A stretch of 64,000 nucleotides of DNA from Sphingobium estronivorans. Lineage in GTDB: Bacteria > Pseudomonadota > Alphaproteobacteria > Sphingomonadales > Sphingomonadaceae. Positions within the stretch are counted from its first letter, which is position 1; each line of letters begins with the position of its first letter. The stretch covers positions 62,001 to 126,000 of the forward strand of contig NZ_LFCT01000004.1 of the NCBI RefSeq assembly GCF_008692605.1, in the 5' to 3' direction. The position numbers were made by a program, and so were the translations under genes. Under the pieces are notes generated by a model. That model searched no databases. It saw only the letters and a list, made by a program, of their open reading frames with translations, and had not been told where the DNA came from. Shown piece after piece: positions 26,658-34,666 of this stretch.

Positions 26658-28658
26658 ATGGGTGAAATCGTAGTAAAGGATTCCAGCGGTCTTCTGGCGG
26701 CTATTCAATCTGCCAAGAACGGCGATGTCATATTGCTTGATCAGGGGGATTATAAATCGGTCAACCTGACCGGCATCGCAATTGTCGGTAATGTGACCAT
26801 CAAATCTCTCGATGCGGCGAATCAGGCTTCTCTGCTGGACCTGACCGTCAAGAACAGCAGCGGCCTGACGTTCGAAGACCTGCGCTTCACGCCCCAGTCG
26901 GTCGACAGATTATATACATTCAACGTCACCAATTCGTCCGACATCCATTTCGACGGTATCGAAGTGGTCGGCCCGGACGGAGCGGCCGGTTATCAGTCCG
27001 CGCCGTTCCTGATTCGCGGGAGCGAAAATATATCGGTAACGAATTCGGAGTTCCATCATCTGTGGAACGGCATCTCGGTACTCGACAGTTCCCATCTGAA
27101 TGTCACTGGAAACTATTTCCACGATATCCGGACGGACGGTTTTCGTGGCGGCGGCGTCTCTAACCTCGTCGTGTCGGGCAATTATTTCACGGATTTCCAT
27201 CCGGCGGCCGGCGATCATCCGGACGCCATCCAGCTCTGGACGACCAACACGACGACATCCGCGCATGACATCGTCATTTCCGACAACATCGTCACCCGCG
27301 GCGACGGCGACGTGATCCAGGGCATCTTCCTGCGCGATCAGGTGGGCACGCTGCCCTATCAGAACGTCACCATCACCGGGAATATGGTGCTGGGCGGCAT
27401 GTATAACGGCATCTCCGTGGGACATGCGGACGGCGCTAAGATCACGGGAAATACGGTGATCGGCCTGCCCGACCAGAAATCCTGGATTCGCGTCGAGGAT
27501 TCGACGCATGCCGTCGTCAGCGACAATGTATCGACGAGCTATATCCTGCCGTCCTCCAATATCGGCCTGGTCGCGACCAACAACAACACCGTGGCGGTTC
27601 CCACGGATGGTGGCGACGCGCTTTTCGGTTCCTGGCTGTTGCAGCATCAGAGCCAGTTGGCCGGCCTGGACAGCCTGCTCAGCGGTCTGTTGAATCCGAC
27701 GCCGGTCGCGCAGCCGGTGACGCTGCCGACCGATACGGTGTCCGTCCCGGCCGTCGAAGAGCAGGCCCCGACGCCGGTGGTCGTGCCGCATAGCACCATA
27801 ACCGGAACCGCCCTGGGCGAAACGCTGAAGGTCGCGGCGATCGGGGATAGCGATATTTTCGCCGGCGCGGGCAACGACATCCTGCATGGCGGTGCTGGCC
27901 ACAATAATCTTTACGGCGGAGCCGGCGACGACATCTACAATGTCAAGGGCGCGGGCGACACGGTGATCGAGCTTGCCGGCGAAGGCAATGACACCGTTTA
28001 TGCCTATATCGACTATGCGCTGACGGCCAATGTCGAAACGCTGCGCATGGCCAAGGAAGGTCTTGTCGGGCAGGGCAATGAACTCGACAATCGCATCGTC
28101 GGTTCGGCCGGTGTCGACACATTATACGGCCATGGCGGCAATGACATGATTCAGGGCGAAGGGGGCGACGACATCATCTATGGCGGCGCTGGCGACGACA
28201 AGTTGCTGGGCGGCGATGGCAACGATCATCTCTATGGCGGGGACGGCAATGACACGCTGACGGGCGGCGCAGGCAATGACGTGATCGACGGCGGCGCGGG
28301 CGACGACCGCATCGAAGGCGATGGCGGCAATGATATACTGACCGGCGGTGCCGGTGCGGACATGTTCAATTTCCGCGAGGTCGGGGCGGTGGGCGCCACG
28401 GTGATCACCGACTTCAGCAGTGCGGAGAAGGACAGGATCGGCCTGTCGCTGATCGACGCCAATATCAAGACGGCGGCCAATGACGCGTTCAAGTTTATCG
28501 GCACGGGCGCCTTTACCAAGGTGGCCGGGCAGTTGCGTTACGAAGTGGTGAACGGCGACAGTCATGTGTCGGGTGATGTCAACGGCGACGGTATTGCCGA
28601 CTTCACCATCGTCCTGCAGCATGTGGACACGCTGCGCGCCAGCGACTTCATCCTGTAG
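26658..28658 (+). CDS. Parallel beta-helix protein with C-terminal RTX repeats
   Basis: 666 aa from the ATG at 26658 (another ATG at 26619 is possible). Residues 1 to 310 form a right-handed beta-helix paralogous to the anchored protein at 21590: DGFRGGGVSNLVVSGNYF, DHPDAIQLWTTNTT, and GDVIQGIFLRD are shared nearly word for word. A Pro/Val-rich linker (about 335 to 375) leads to RTX repeats (about 385 to 560, GGAGNDxLxGG units) and a type I secretion-like end (DTLRASDFIL). No signal peptide. The module order equals that of secreted alginate C5-epimerases (A-module then R-module). Likely an extracellular lyase or epimerase for the polymer made here. Confidence 0.85.
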   Translation: MGEIVVKDSSGLLAAIQSAKNGDVILLDQGDYKSVNLTGIAIVGNVTIKSLDAANQASLLDLTVKNSSGLTFEDLRFTPQSVDRLYTFNVTNSSDIHFDGIEVVGPDGAAGYQSAPFLIRGSENISVTNSEFHHLWNGISVLDSSHLNVTGNYFHDIRTDGFRGGGVSNLVVSGNYFTDFHPAAGDHPDAIQLWTTNTTTSAHDIVISDNIVTRGDGDVIQGIFLRDQVGTLPYQNVTITGNMVLGGMYNGISVGHADGAKITGNTVIGLPDQKSWIRVEDSTHAVVSDNVSTSYILPSSNIGLVATNNNTVAVPTDGGDALFGSWLLQHQSQLAGLDSLLSGLLNPTPVAQPVTLPTDTVSVPAVEEQAPTPVVVPHSTITGTALGETLKVAAIGDSDIFAGAGNDILHGGAGHNNLYGGAGDDIYNVKGAGDTVIELAGEGNDTVYAYIDYALTANVETLRMAKEGLVGQGNELDNRIVGSAGVDTLYGHGGNDMIQGEGGDDIIYGGAGDDKLLGGDGNDHLYGGDGNDTLTGGAGNDVIDGGAGDDRIEGDGGNDILTGGAGADMFNFREVGAVGATVITDFSSAEKDRIGLSLIDANIKTAANDAFKFIGTGAFTKVAGQLRYEVVNGDSHVSGDVNGDGIADFTIVLQHVDTLRASDFIL

Positions 28659-28672
28659 GGAGCGTAAGGGAA

Positions 28673-28702
28673 GGGCGATCCGGCACCGCTACCGGATCGC
28701 CC
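28673..28702. terminator. Bidirectional hairpin between convergent genes
   Basis: Perfect 11-base arms GGGCGATCCGG and CCGGATCGCCC around an 8-base loop, placed between the stops of the RTX beta-helix gene and the convergent glycosyltransferase gene. No T-run follows, but position and stability favour a transcription end for both strands. Confidence 0.6.
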
Positions 28703-28721
28703 TGGTCCCGTTGGCGCGGGT

Positions 28722-29756
28722 TCAGGCGGCTTGTTTCTCGGCGGGATCCAGGGGCTTGCTTGCCCAATTCGCGACAAGATCGGTGAGATAGGCGATGAGT
28801 TCGGAAGGGTCCGTCGTGGCGGCTACCGGCTGCCGGGCGCGGACCGTGTGGAGGGCGGCGCCGAAATCCTCATCCCGGTCGACGACCGCTATCAGTCCCC
28901 GCTCGGCGAAGGCGCGCGTGATCTCGCTCTGATGGTCGTCATAATGTTCGCCGCGATCGAAGCGCCGCGGCACTGCGATCACCCGGCATCCCTCGCGCAG
29001 CGCGGTGATCAGCGAACCGGTGCCGCCGTGGCACACCACGATGTCGGCTTCACGGAGCATTTGCTTCATCGAATCGAACGGCAATGTTTCGACCGTCTCC
29101 ATGCCTGCCGGCCTGATGCCGCCAGTGCCCACCTGCGCCAGGACTTTTTCCGGGATGTCGCCATTGGACTTGGCCTGTGCGACCATTTGGGTCAGCCGGT
29201 CGAACGGCAATGTCGCGCCGACCGTGGCGAACAGCAACGGTTCCTTTTCCGGGCGCTTGTCTTCCAGCAACCGGAAGGGATCGAAGCACAGCGCCTTCCA
29301 TTGCCGTGCCGCTTCGCTCGACTGCGCGATGCGGATATGGGCCAGCGGCCCGACCAGCCGCGCGAAGGCGGACGGCGCGGTGAAGCGGGCAAAGGAATCG
29401 ATGGCGATGATCCTGGCGCCGGCCAGCCGTCCCCAAAGCACCGTGAAGAAGACCGAACCCGCGCCCGTGGTCACGATGATGTCCGGGCGTTTGCGAAAAA
29501 CGATCGCGGCGGACCGCGCCATGTTGCGCATGGCCGCGCCCAGCATCCGCAATGGCGCCCCCAGCCGCGCCTGACCCAGCGCGACATGCGGCACAAAGCA
29601 AGTGTCGTGATCCTCCGCTATGGAACGGCCCAGGGCCGTATCCTCCGTCACGAAAAAACAGTCGCCCCCAGCCCAGAATGGCTCCAGATCCAGCAACTGA
29701 CGCACGTGCCCGCCCCCGGAACCTGCGAGGCAAATGCGTAGCGACGGTGGCGCCAT
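28722..29756 (-). CDS. Glycosyltransferase, fused Alg14/Alg13-like (GT28-type fold)
   Basis: 344 aa from the ATG at 29756, chosen for its GGAGAA site seven bases upstream. The N-terminal half starts with ICLAGSGGGHVRQLL and resembles Alg14, the membrane-associated acceptor-binding subunit; the C-terminal half has LFATVGATLPFDRLTQM and VCHGGTGSLITALREG, like the donor-binding Alg13. In yeast and many exopolysaccharide systems these are separate proteins. The size and gene context recall the glucuronosyl transfer enzyme of sphingan clusters (GelK/SpsK), but that substrate assignment is a guess. Confidence 0.8.
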   Translation of the reverse strand: MAPPSLRICLAGSGGGHVRQLLDLEPFWAGGDCFFVTEDTALGRSIAEDHDTCFVPHVALGQARLGAPLRMLGAAMRNMARSAAIVFRKRPDIIVTTGAGSVFFTVLWGRLAGARIIAIDSFARFTAPSAFARLVGPLAHIRIAQSSEAARQWKALCFDPFRLLEDKRPEKEPLLFATVGATLPFDRLTQMVAQAKSNGDIPEKVLAQVGTGGIRPAGMETVETLPFDSMKQMLREADIVVCHGGTGSLITALREGCRVIAVPRRFDRGEHYDDHQSEITRAFAERGLIAVVDRDEDFGAALHTVRARQPVAATTDPSELIAYLTDLVANWASKPLDPAEKQAA

Positions 29757-29848
29757 AGAGAAATTCTCCATCGAAAAGGGGATAGCCGCAAAGTTGCAGG
29801 TAGATCGTTAATGCCCTGTTACGCGCTATAAAAATAGGTTATGGGCCT

Positions 29849-29862
29849 TTCGCAAGTGCGAA
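29849..29862. promoter_or_regulatory. Short palindrome in divergent intergenic region
   Basis: TTCGCAAGTGCGAA is an inverted repeat with 6-base arms and a 2-base centre, within the 280-base gap between the Alg14/13-like gene and the pyruvyl transferase gene. A related GCAAGTGCGA occurs at about 21447, in the other divergent gap between flippase and beta-helix genes. It may be an operator. Directly downstream is an AT-rich run that could hold the plus-strand promoter. Confidence 0.3.
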
Positions 29863-30038
29863 GATTATTAATTTACTTTAAAAGTTCGAGATCGGATGAT
29901 GATCGGAAATACTCCCTGCGCCCTTTGTCGGCTGTCTCGGCCCGGCAATTTGGGGATGAATAGCGGCATGTCCGGCTTCGGTGCATCCATATTGCATTGG
30001 CAAAATGGCGGTATCGCTTGATCGATGCTTCTTCGCAC

Positions 30039-31295
30039 ATGCCGGATGTAATGGAGGCCGAAGCGCAGGCCGGGAACATGGCGGCAAAGGAAGAGCAGCC
30101 TGTGCTGCGAACGGATATTCGTGCGATTCGGATCGGTCTTCTGTGGCATTCGCTCAGTTCGGGCAATCTGGGGGTGGGGGCGCTGACCCTGGCCAATCTG
30201 GCGCTGGCCTCTCAGGTTGCGCGCGCCATGAACCTGTCGCCGCGTTTTCTGGTGATGAGCATGCGGGACGGCGATGCGCCGCGCATCGGTGGCCCCGATA
30301 TCGAAAGCTTCACGATCGACACTGCCCGCTTGGTGAAGCCAGGTGGTTTCCTGAAGGCAGTGGGCGGGGTCGATTGCGTGCTCGACATCGGGGCGGGGGA
30401 CAGCTTCGCCGATATTTACGGACCCAAGCGGTTCCTGTTTCTGTGGCTGACCAAGATGCTGACGCTGGCGCGTCGCAAGCCGCTGCTGTTGTCGCCGCAA
30501 ACCATCGGTCCTTTCACCAAATGGGGCTATCGCCTGTTCGGCGCATGGGCGATGCGGGGCGCGGCCAGCGTGGTCGCCCGCGACGACCAGTCGCTTGCCG
30601 TCGCCCGGGAGATGGCGCCCGGCGCGCGGATCAGGCTGGCGGTCGATGTCGCCTTTGTCCTGCCCTATGAGAGCCGCCGCCATCTGGCGGGGCAGGGGCG
30701 GCTGAAGGTGGGCGTCAATGCGTCGGGCCTGCTTTTCCATGAAGCGGAGAGCGGACGGAATCGTTTCGGTCTCGGCCATGATTATGCGCAGTTCACGCGC
30801 AAACTGATCGCCGCGCTGCTGGATCGCGGAGTGGAGGTCCATCTGGTGCTGCACGCGACCAGCAAGGGCGATCCGACCGACGATGACGGCCGGTTGGCGG
30901 ACCGGCTGGCGGCGGAATTTCCCATGACGGTGCGGGTGCCGGAATTTGCCGGGCCGAGCGAAGCCAAATCCTATATTTCCGGGCTGGATTTCCTGGTCGC
31001 CGGGCGGATGCACGCCTGCATCGGCGCCTATTCGGCGGGGACCCCGGTCGTGCCCGTCGCCTATAGCCGCAAGTTCGACGGCCTGTTCGGCATGCTTGGC
31101 CATCGCTGGATGGTGCCGGTGAACGGCAAGGACACGGATGCCGCGCTCGCCTATGTGCTGGGGGCGCTGGACGAGAGGGAAGCCATCGCCGTTGCGCAGG
31201 CCGAAGGGATGAAGCGCGTGGATGCGATGCTGGACGTTTATCGCGAAGAATTGCGGATGCTCTTCGCCCGCGCAGGGGGAGAGGCGGCGGCATGA
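30039..31295 (+). CDS. Polysaccharide pyruvyl transferase family protein
   Basis: About 418 aa. The family adds pyruvate from phosphoenolpyruvate as a ketal to sugars of exported polymers, making them acidic. Typical marks are an N-terminal LLWHSLSSGNLGVGALT, DIGAGDSFADIYG, LLLSPQTIGPF, VVARDDQSLAVAREM and the C-terminal VAGRMHACIGAYSAGTPVVPVAYSRK. The start is uncertain: a TTG at 29997 and ATGs at 30039, 30051 and 30078 are all in frame and none has a good ribosome site. It overlaps the FrhB-like gene by ATGA. Confidence 0.88.
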   Translation: MPDVMEAEAQAGNMAAKEEQPVLRTDIRAIRIGLLWHSLSSGNLGVGALTLANLALASQVARAMNLSPRFLVMSMRDGDAPRIGGPDIESFTIDTARLVKPGGFLKAVGGVDCVLDIGAGDSFADIYGPKRFLFLWLTKMLTLARRKPLLLSPQTIGPFTKWGYRLFGAWAMRGAASVVARDDQSLAVAREMAPGARIRLAVDVAFVLPYESRRHLAGQGRLKVGVNASGLLFHEAESGRNRFGLGHDYAQFTRKLIAALLDRGVEVHLVLHATSKGDPTDDDGRLADRLAAEFPMTVRVPEFAGPSEAKSYISGLDFLVAGRMHACIGAYSAGTPVVPVAYSRKFDGLFGMLGHRWMVPVNGKDTDAALAYVLGALDEREAIAVAQAEGMKRVDAMLDVYREELRMLFARAGGEAAA

Positions 31296-32509
31296 TCGCA
31301 TCCTCCCCGACCTTGCGGCGCGTCGAGCGCGGCGCACTGTGCGCCGGATGCGGCCTTTGCGCGGGCATTGCCGACGGGGCGGTGACGATGGAAACCGTGG
31401 CGCCCGGCTATAGCCGTCCGCGCCAGGTCGCGCCCATCGCCGCGTCGGTCGAGGCGCGTATCGCCGGTTCCTGCCCCGGTTCGCAGGTTGCGCCGTGGCA
31501 GGATGCGCCGCACCGCCACCATAGCTGGGGGCCGTGGCATCGCACCATGACCGGCCATGCCGGCGATGAGGGTGTTCGCCATGCCGGATCGTCGGGGGGC
31601 GCCCTGACAGCCTTGTTGACCGTTGCGCTCGAAACCGGGTTGGTCGACCGCGTCCTGCATGTCGATGCGGATCCGGACCAGCCGACGCGCAATCGCATCC
31701 GATGGTCGGACAGCGCCGACGAAATCATCGCGGGGTCCGGATCGCGCTATGCGGCGTCATCGCCGCTCGCCGCCATAGACCGGGCATTGCAGGACGGAGC
31801 ACGCTTCGCCTTTGTCGGCAAGCCCTGCGACGTTTCGGCGTTGCGCCAATATGCCCGGTTCGACCCACGGGTCGCCGCGCAGGTCCCGGTGATGCTGTCC
31901 TTTTTCTGCGGCGGCCTGCCCAGCCATGATGGCGCCGACCGAATCATCCGCGCCATGGGGCTGGAGCCGGACGAGATCGTGCAGTTTCGTTATCGCGGTC
32001 ATGGCTGGCCGGGCCTGACCCGCGCCGTCACGGCCGATGGGCGCAGCGGAGAAATGCGCTATGCCGATAGCTGGGGCAGGCATTTGTCGAGCCAGGTCCA
32101 GTTCCGGTGCAAGATTTGCCCGGATGCCGTGGGCGGCGTTGCCGACATCGCCTGCGCCGACGCCTGGTATGGCGGGGAAAGCGGTTATCCGACGTTCGAG
32201 GAACAGGCGGGGCGCAGCCTCATCATGACTCGCTCCCTTGTCGGAGAGGCGCTGCTGGACATGGCCATGGCGCGGGGCGCGATCGTCGCCGAGCCGCTGG
32301 ACATCGCCGAGGTCGATCTGATGCAGCCCGCCCAGGCGCGGCGCAAGCGCATGGTGCGGGCGCGCCTCGCTGCCAGCCTGGCGACGGCGCAGCCGCGCCC
32401 CGCGGTGACGGGACTGGACGTCGGCAAGGCGGCGCGCACTGCGCGCTGGCAGGAAAGCCTCAGCAATTTCGCGGGCACCGCGCGTCGTATCATTCTGGGG
32501 CGGCGATGA
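31292..32509 (+). CDS. FrhB/FdhB-family iron-sulfur flavoprotein
   Basis: 405 aa, of the coenzyme F420 hydrogenase/dehydrogenase beta-subunit family. The N-terminus has a ferredoxin-like CAGCGLCAG cluster, followed by SSGGALTALL, GKPCDVSALR, a third region FFCGGLPSHDG and FRCKICPDAVGGVADIACADAW. Members in methanogens reduce F420; those inside bacterial polysaccharide loci regularly accompany pyruvyl transferases and have no proven reaction. The start overlaps the pyruvyl transferase stop by 4 bases, so the two are made together, suggesting that they work on the same sugar. Confidence 0.87.
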   Translation: MIASSPTLRRVERGALCAGCGLCAGIADGAVTMETVAPGYSRPRQVAPIAASVEARIAGSCPGSQVAPWQDAPHRHHSWGPWHRTMTGHAGDEGVRHAGSSGGALTALLTVALETGLVDRVLHVDADPDQPTRNRIRWSDSADEIIAGSGSRYAASSPLAAIDRALQDGARFAFVGKPCDVSALRQYARFDPRVAAQVPVMLSFFCGGLPSHDGADRIIRAMGLEPDEIVQFRYRGHGWPGLTRAVTADGRSGEMRYADSWGRHLSSQVQFRCKICPDAVGGVADIACADAWYGGESGYPTFEEQAGRSLIMTRSLVGEALLDMAMARGAIVAEPLDIAEVDLMQPAQARRKRMVRARLAASLATAQPRPAVTGLDVGKAARTARWQESLSNFAGTARRIILGRR

Positions 32510-32583
32510 ACGGTCTGCCTATGGTCAAATGCGGAAGTTCGGCTATGAAACCGCGCCATTGCCGATCTGGGGGAATCATCGGA

Positions 32584-33786
32584 ATGAAAATCATGAGCGC
32601 CGGGGGCGCCGCATTGCTGGCTGGCGCGGCCCTGTTGTCACCGGCCCAGGCAGAGGAGGTCAGGCGGCTCCAGTTCGATCTGGGCGGCGAGATGCTGTAT
32701 GACAGCAATGTCGCGCGCGGCAGTGCGGCGGCGGCGCAAGCGCGTGGATTGGAGCGGGAGGATGTGCGCTTCTCCCCCAATGCGGCTGTAAAGCTGAACC
32801 TGCCGACCGGCGCCCACCGCCTGACCCTGAGCGCATCGGCGGGCTATGACTTCTATGCGCGCAACAGCCGCCTCAATCGTGAGCGGATCGAGGCGGATGG
32901 GAATTTCTATCTGAACCTGCCGATCTGCGCGGCGGAGCTGCGCGGCAGCTTCAGTCGCCGGCAAAGCGATCTGGCCGATCTCAACATCATGGCGGTCGAT
33001 CCGCGAGACAGTTCCAGGAATGTGGAAACTGCCAAGAGCGCGGGCGCGACGGTCAGTTGCGGCGGACAGATCGGTCTGCGCCCTGTCGCCATGGTCGACT
33101 GGTACGATGCGCGCAACAGCGCCGCCACCCGCAAGACCGCCGACAACCGGTCCGTCAGCTATGGCGGCGGGCTGCTCTATGTGCATCCGGCGGTGGGCAA
33201 TATCACGCTGTATGTCGGCCGGCGGGAAGTGGATTATCCCAATCGCACGCCCCTGCTGACGCCGGCGCTGACCAGTTTCGACGCGGACCGTTACGGGCTG
33301 ATGTTCAGCCGCGACGTGGGCGCGCAGCTCAAGGTCGGGGGCGAAGTCTTCTACACCGACGTCACGTTGAGCGACGGCCGCGGTGGATTCAGCGGGATCA
33401 ACTGGAAGGCGAACGCCAAGCTCAGCCTGTCCCGGATGGAGATTGAAGGCGAAACCGGCAAGTCGGTCGACACGTCCCAGGGTTTCGATGCGAATTACGT
33501 CCTGCGGCGCAATCACGAACTGAGGATCCATTATGCCCTCGGCGCACGATTGACGGCCTTGCTGGCAGGGTCGATCAGTGTGCGCGATTATAATTATGAA
33601 CCGGGCATCACCGCCGCGCGCATCGATCACGACAATATGAAGCGCGTGCTGGCTGGGCTGGATTACAAGGTCAGCAACAGGATGACCATCGGTCTGGAAA
33701 CGGCTTATCAACGACGCAATGCCAATGGTGCGCTCTACGATTATGATTCGTACCAGGCGGGGTTGCGGGTGAATACTGCTTTTTAA
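32584..33786 (+). CDS. Outer-membrane beta-barrel protein of the export system
   Basis: 400 aa. The start at 32584 is set by GGGGGAA eight bases upstream and by the signal peptide that follows (cleavage near SPAQA-EE). The mature protein is a series of alternating amphipathic strands with aromatic ends (SAGYDFYARNSRLN, LAGLDYKVSNRMTIGLETAYQRR) and ends in F, the normal C-terminal residue of barrels. It fits the beta-barrel porin 2 family linked to exopolysaccharide genes and takes the position of gelF/spsF in sphingan clusters, directly before the OPX gene. An upstream ATG at 32506 overlaps the FrhB stop but would spoil the signal peptide. Confidence 0.83.
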   Translation: MKIMSAGGAALLAGAALLSPAQAEEVRRLQFDLGGEMLYDSNVARGSAAAAQARGLEREDVRFSPNAAVKLNLPTGAHRLTLSASAGYDFYARNSRLNRERIEADGNFYLNLPICAAELRGSFSRRQSDLADLNIMAVDPRDSSRNVETAKSAGATVSCGGQIGLRPVAMVDWYDARNSAATRKTADNRSVSYGGGLLYVHPAVGNITLYVGRREVDYPNRTPLLTPALTSFDADRYGLMFSRDVGAQLKVGGEVFYTDVTLSDGRGGFSGINWKANAKLSLSRMEIEGETGKSVDTSQGFDANYVLRRNHELRIHYALGARLTALLAGSISVRDYNYEPGITAARIDHDNMKRVLAGLDYKVSNRMTIGLETAYQRRNANGALYDYDSYQAGLRVNTAF

Positions 33787-33821
33787 GGCAGTTGGAAGAA
33801 TATGGGAAAGTTGGAGGCGTC

Positions 33822-34643
33822 ATGCATCTGAAGGGTCTGTTCCGTTCCGCCTGGCTGATGATCGGGCTTTTGCCGGTCGCGCCCGTCGCCGGCCAGCAGG
33901 CGGTCGTACCCGCCGCTCCTGCCGCGGCGGCGCAGGCCACGCTCAGCGACGGCTATGTCCTGGGGCCGGGCGACGTGATCGAATTGAGCGTCATGGGACG
34001 CGACGATTATCGCGCGCGCCTGCAATTGCAGACGGATGGGGTCATCGAACTGCCGTTGATCGGCAATGTCGTCGCCGCGAACAAGACCGTTCTCCAGTTG
34101 AAGGAGGAGGTCCGCAACCGGCTGAAGTCCGGCGGCTATTTCGCCAATCCCATCGTCAACGTCACCATCGCCACCTATGCCAGCCGCTATGTCGTCGTGC
34201 TGGGCGAGGTCGCGTCGCCGGGCATCGTGCCCATCGACCGTGCCTATCGCATTTCGGAAATCCTCGCCCGCGTCGGCGGCGCGAAGGACAATGGCGGGAC
34301 TATGCTCACCATCACCCGGGCGTCAGGCGAAGAAATCAGGCTGAACGTCAAGGACATCGCGACCGGAGGGGCCGACAAGGACCCGCTAGTCAATGCCGGC
34401 GACAAGATCTTCCTGGCGGAAGCGGCGACATTCTATGTCTACGGCCAGGTCAACGCACCCGGCAATTACCGGATCGAGCCGGGCATGACCCTGCGCATGG
34501 CGATCGCGCGGAGCGGGGGGCTGACCGCCCTGGGTTCGGAAAAGCGTGCGAAGGTGACGCGCGATGGCCATGAAGTCCGGGTCGGCCTGGACGATGTCGT
34601 CACCGACAAGGATGTGATCGTCGTCGGTCAGAAATTCTTCTAA
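33822..34643 (+). CDS. Polysaccharide export protein (OPX, Wza-like)
   Basis: 273 aa. Forms the outer-membrane export channel or its periplasmic part. A signal peptide without a clear lipobox Cys is followed by the Poly_export domain YVLGPGDVIELSVMGRDDY and two SLBB-type segments (VVLGEVASPGIVPIDR and YVYGQVNAPGNYRIEPG). A ribosome site GGAGG lies five bases before the ATG. It stands between the barrel and PCP genes, the usual order (gelD/spsD position). The absence of a visible lipidation cysteine is unusual compared with Wza. Confidence 0.92.
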   Translation: MHLKGLFRSAWLMIGLLPVAPVAGQQAVVPAAPAAAAQATLSDGYVLGPGDVIELSVMGRDDYRARLQLQTDGVIELPLIGNVVAANKTVLQLKEEVRNRLKSGGYFANPIVNVTIATYASRYVVVLGEVASPGIVPIDRAYRISEILARVGGAKDNGGTMLTITRASGEEIRLNVKDIATGGADKDPLVNAGDKIFLAEAATFYVYGQVNAPGNYRIEPGMTLRMAIARSGGLTALGSEKRAKVTRDGHEVRVGLDDVVTDKDVIVVGQKFF

Positions 34644-34666
34644 GCGGCAGGCCGGGGAGGCGCGCA

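Noticed and set aside
32107..32583. Extended N-terminus of the barrel protein
   Set aside because: It lies inside the FrhB-like gene in another frame. The signal peptide and ribosome site place the start at 32584.
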